From Symsagittifera roscoffensis (taxonomy: Eukaryota > Xenacoelomorpha > Acoela > Convolutidae): a stretch of DNA of 64,000 nucleotides. The DNA is taken from assembly GCF_963678635.1 (NCBI RefSeq), contig NC_087063.1:31200599-31264598 (forward strand), in the 5' to 3' direction. The translations under genes and the position numbers were made by a program. Shown in pieces: positions 61,266 through 64,000 of the stretch. The notes beneath the pieces are model-generated. The model saw nothing but the letters and a program-made list of their open reading frames with translations, did not search any database and had not been told where the DNA came from. The first letter of the stretch is position 1. Every line of letters starts with the position of its first letter.

Positions 61266-62006
61266 ATGGTCGATGACATAATTGTGCCTCATGATTTCTC
61301 TATTTTTGACGGAGCCTTCGAACCCAGGCGGGACTGCTGTGAGACGTGCAGAAGACCTTGTGGTGTCTGCATTTGCAACCCGACAGTCGGGCAAAACAAA
61401 ATGGCCACCTCGTCCAAAATCATCATACTCAAGCACCCTTCAGAAGAAAAACGATCGTTAACTACAGTGCCTTTGCTGCAAATGGGACTCACGCCTGAAT
61501 CTTGCCATGTTTTTGTTGGAGTGTCATTTAATCTGAACATTCCTGAAAGCTTGAAAGAGCTACTGAATACCCATCGATGTTTTCTAGTTTACCCAACTCG
61601 CGATGCAGAGTTATTGGAGGATGTTGTTTCACCAGGTGAAGAGAAGTGTGCTTTTATATTTTTGGACGCATCATGGAGACGAGTCAAAAGTCTCTTCACT
61701 AAAAATCGAAATTGGCTTTCGAAGCTTCCGTGTGTTAAATTGAAAAGCTCACAGCTTAGTCAGTATGTTATCAGAACCCAACCAAACGATCAATGTGTAA
61801 GCACGCTAGAAGCTGCTGCGATGGTTTTAAATCACATGGAATGCGAAAAATATCCGAATATTTTTGAAGATCTCACAGAACCTCTAAGGACACTTTGTCA
61901 ACATCAACTGAATCATGGTGCTCAGAAACACGAAAGCAAGCAGCAGAAAAGATTGTACGATCGCGATGCTGCAAAACTCATCGAAATAGCAGACACTAAT
62001 GATTAG
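61266..62006 (+). CDS. DTWD2: DTWD2-like tRNA acp3U synthase
   Basis: 246 residues from ATG 61266. Order of motifs: CCETCRRPCGVCIC (about 23-36, the family's zinc-type Cys cluster), IIILKHPSEEKRSLTTVPLL, FIFLDASWRRVKSLF (about 131-145, the DTW motif with Thr replaced by Ser: DASW), QYVIRTQPNDQCVSTLEAAA, and a C-terminal helix with LCQHQLNHG. DTWD2 transfers the aminocarboxypropyl group of S-adenosylmethionine to uridine in the D-loop of tRNAs (acp3U20). The start follows a TTTCAG acceptor; an upstream open stretch has no ATG in good context after it. Last named gene of the cluster, 242 bp after the ankyrin gene. Confidence 0.92.
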   Translation: MVDDIIVPHDFSIFDGAFEPRRDCCETCRRPCGVCICNPTVGQNKMATSSKIIILKHPSEEKRSLTTVPLLQMGLTPESCHVFVGVSFNLNIPESLKELLNTHRCFLVYPTRDAELLEDVVSPGEEKCAFIFLDASWRRVKSLFTKNRNWLSKLPCVKLKSSQLSQYVIRTQPNDQCVSTLEAAAMVLNHMECEKYPNIFEDLTEPLRTLCQHQLNHGAQKHESKQQKRLYDRDAAKLIEIADTND

Positions 62007-62148
62007 TTTTGCCGTAATCGCTCTTTTTTTACCTGTGCAATTTTGTCCAATTTATTTGATACCATGATTCATCGTGATTCATTTGAAATTTTACTAAGCT
62101 CAAATTGTGCCATCTATTTTTTTTTTTTACAAATTGTGCCAATGTTAC

Positions 62149-62156
62149 TGTAAATA
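62149..62156 (+). promoter_or_regulatory. Pumilio-type element TGTAAATA
   Basis: TGTAAATA 143 nt after the DTWD2 stop. Confidence 0.4.
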
Positions 62157-62193
62157 TATCATGAGAATTAATTGATATCTTTTCTTCTGTCAG

Positions 62194-62323
62194 CTTGAAA
62201 TTTATAAATCAGATTATTGATTCGTTGGTTTCCGATGCTGCACACAATCTCTGCGGTCAGCTAAGTGCATTTGCCAGAAAAGCAGCTGTCAGACATGCAT
62301 TGCTCACCAAACTTGCAGGATAG
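62194..62323 (+). CDS. Candidate terminal exon, unknown gene
   Basis: A TCTGTCAG acceptor is followed by 42 open codons (SLVSDAAHNLCGQLSAFARK, AAVRHALLTKLAG) ending TAG at 62321. It looks like an amphipathic helix and has protein-like composition. There is no ATG, so it would need an upstream donor, perhaps an alternative end of DTWD2. Unsupported otherwise. Confidence 0.25.
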
Positions 62324-62595
62324 TCCTGACTCTCTTTTTCGTATGCAGTCCGACTTCTAAAACAGGAAATCTGAATTAGATGTTCTGTAAAGCTTTATGT
62401 TAAAATAGTTCTCAGAGTTTAGATAAATGAGGTTGATTTTAAGTTGTATTCGGGTTTGAGTTCTCATCGTTGTTGTTCCGACTTCTGAAAAAAGTTGGAG
62501 TGCTGCAAGTGAATTGGAGTATATTGAAAAAGCGTCGTGTTCGTATACCTAGTGTTTGGTTTTAAAAAAATTGTGAATATATCGGTGTACGTCGC

Positions 62596-62601
62596 AATAA
62601 A
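62596..62601 (+). terminator. Possible poly(A) signal AATAAA
   Basis: The first AATAAA downstream of the DTWD2 stop, 590 bp on. It could end the cluster transcript. Confidence 0.35.
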
Positions 62602-63066
62602 GTTTGCGCACAAGTGCATATTTACACTTGCCCATCTGTAAGAAATTGTAAGGTTGGTTAGCAACTTCGAGACCTTTTCCCACTTGGCTGTAGGTAACGC
62701 GGATGCCTTTTTACTTTCAGTTTACTTTCGTGCTATTCTTATAAAAATTACGTCGTTAGTTGGGCAAAATTGATTTTATGCGTATGCGCTTGCGCCGAGG
62801 GGTAACTTATTTATTTCCGGCCAATTTTTCATAACTTGATTTATTTGTGTCTCAATTTGTGCATAGCGAATTTTTCTAGCCTAAGTTTCCGCTTCGTTAG
62901 TTTAGTTTTAACAGTATTTTTTGCTAGCATCTTTGTCAACATATTTTTTCAGAATCATTTTGTTTGAAACTTCTTCGTCCTTTTTAAATGTTTTTTCTTG
63001 GACATAGTGCCTTTCGTCTCTTTTTTTGCCATCTTCACGCTATATTTTTGGTATATCGCAAGTGCT

Positions 63067-63083
63067 GCGAAGCTCGTCTTCGC
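63067..63083 (+). repeat. Dispersed hairpin motif, copy 7
   Basis: GCGAAGCTCGTCTTCGC after GTATATCGCAAGTGCT and before CCCTTTGTT, close to the family consensus. Confidence 0.55.
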
Positions 63084-63329
63084 CCCTTTGTTATTTTTGT
63101 TCTTTTTGGATAGGAAACCTTGAGCCTCAGCTTGAGGGAGACAATAATTCATTTATGTCATGAAATCTATTGTATATTTAAATGCGGGCTTTACTACCGT
63201 GCCATGTTTAGGCTTTTTCCACGTTTTATTTTTGCATTTTCAACAAAAGAATTTTTTCACATAAGCTATATCGTATATTGCAATGGTCAAGATTTTTTTT
63301 TTCGATTTTCCAGTTTCAATTCAGTGTTT

Positions 63330-63945
63330 ATTTCACCAAGTTTGAAATTAGCAACCCTAAATTGTGATGCTGTCAGGGATTCACCAGGTGTTGCAATTAT
63401 GGCCTCCAAGTCTCACTTCTCAAATCCTTGTAGTTGAGATATGACGTTTTAAAAAAATTCGAAAGTTTTAAAGATCTCAATCCTATAGTTGGAAATTGTA
63501 GGGTTACTCTCAGGGGTAGCGAATCTTGCCTCTAAATATGTCTGCACAAATCCTTTTCGTTATCGAGATGTGACGTCTTATTTTAGGATTTTTCCAAAGT
63601 CTTTCGAAATTTGAAGTTCTCATCTCTATAGTGAGACTCTGTCAGGGTACTACCAAGAGTTGCGAATTATTTCGTCAAATGTGACTGTTCAAATCCTTGT
63701 ACTTTTCGAGATATGACGTTTTTGTGATTTTTTCAAAAAAATTTCAGAAAACTGAAATTTATTTTTTGTAACAATTTGCACTTCTCTTGGTTTTTTTTCA
63801 AAAATCAAATTAGAAATCTTCAATTTGATTTTTCTCAAAAGTTTTAAATTCCCGACCCTGTAGTTGACTACTGTGGTCTCAGAAGTTGCAAATTTTGCGT
63901 CCAAATGCGACTGCTCAATTGCTTTTATTTTCCGAGATGTGACGT
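63330..63945. repeat. Degenerate tandem array, period about 140-150 bp
   Basis: Four diverged units share GTTGCRAATTNTGCCTCCAAATG, TGCTCAAATCCTT, TTTTCGAGATATGACGTTTT and a TCTCNATCCTATAGTTG segment, in that order. The GAGATRTGACGT core recurs at about 63439, 63566, 63708 and 63935. It may continue past the window end. Confidence 0.75.
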
Positions 63946-64000
63946 TTTTCTGTCATTTTAAAAATTTTCAACGAACTTGATAAAAAAAATTACAAAATTC

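Larger units (their letters stand above)
62324..63320. other. Intergenic, no gene seen
   Basis: Apart from the AATAAA at 62596 and hairpin copy 7 at 63067, only short random frames. The plus frame at 63120-63437 runs into the degenerate array and is not called. Confidence 0.45.

Noticed and set aside
1-64000. CRISPR arrays, bacterial operons, riboswitches
   Set aside because: The gene content and introns are eukaryotic; no regularly spaced identical repeats with unique spacers were seen.

Overview
The window looks like animal (invertebrate) nuclear DNA. It holds widely conserved eukaryotic genes (a Rho-family GTPase, TMEM65, CEP20, EMC6, bystin, DTWD2), GT-AG introns with T-rich TTTCAG acceptors, AT-rich non-coding DNA, and fragments of several transposon classes. 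I cannot place the lineage. The TTTCAG sites just before start codons and the close same-strand gene spacing would suit a spliced-leader lineage, but that is inference.

Region 1 (1-30903) is almost entirely one giant LTR retrotransposon of the Ty3/gypsy type, about 24.9 kb from LTR to LTR (5971-30903). Its first 5.3 kb, together with about 0.5 kb of host flank, occurs twice in tandem (1-5466 and 5467-11237), so an extra truncated copy precedes the full one. Layout of the full copy: 5' LTR (5971-6882); a 2.9 kb untranslated leader rich in a short ATCCGGAGGGGTC-like motif; an N-terminal Gag-like coiled-coil ORF; a Gag-protease-RT-RNase H ORF; a damaged integrase; a C-terminal extension that resembles a TARG1/Poa1-type macrodomain; and a 1176-bp tandem duplication of that extension. 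After a short gap comes a second coding block (20883-29214), starting with an SGNH/GDSL-type hydrolase domain and running on into a polyprotein of about 2,200 codons that I do not recognise. The 3' LTR (29990-30903) closes the element. The LTRs differ at roughly 4 percent of positions by eye, and both coding blocks carry in-frame stops and frameshifts, so this copy is dead. Its coding content, LTR retrotransposon plus macrodomain plus SGNH hydrolase plus giant accessory polyprotein, is the most unusual thing in the window.

The element sits antisense inside what appears to be an exon of a decayed minus-strand host gene. Coding-like remnants lie on both sides (5470-5970 and 30904-31428).

Region 2 (31-55 kb) is gene-poor and repeat-rich. 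It has two non-LTR retrotransposon fragments (minus strand, about 31.7-32.4 and 53.6-54.2 kb), a two-exon TMEM65 homologue (plus strand, 33616-43134), the last two exons of an unrelated gene inside the TMEM65 intron (38992-39269), and a complete six-exon Rho-family GTPase gene on the minus strand (45506-51355) that must be assembled exon by exon. Between these lie tRNA-like SINE heads, a TA-flanked MITE, a dispersed hairpin family and degenerate tandem arrays.

Region 3 (55-62 kb) is a compact same-strand cluster: CEP20/FOPNL, EMC6, bystin, an ankyrin-repeat protein and DTWD2. Spacings are about 240-370 bp. The one larger gap, between bystin and the ankyrin gene, is filled by a 747-bp inverted-repeat transposon. 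Four of the five start codons lie 2-8 nt after a TTTCAG acceptor, so the cluster looks like an operon resolved by trans-splicing. The last 2 kb hold no clear gene and end in a degenerate tandem array.
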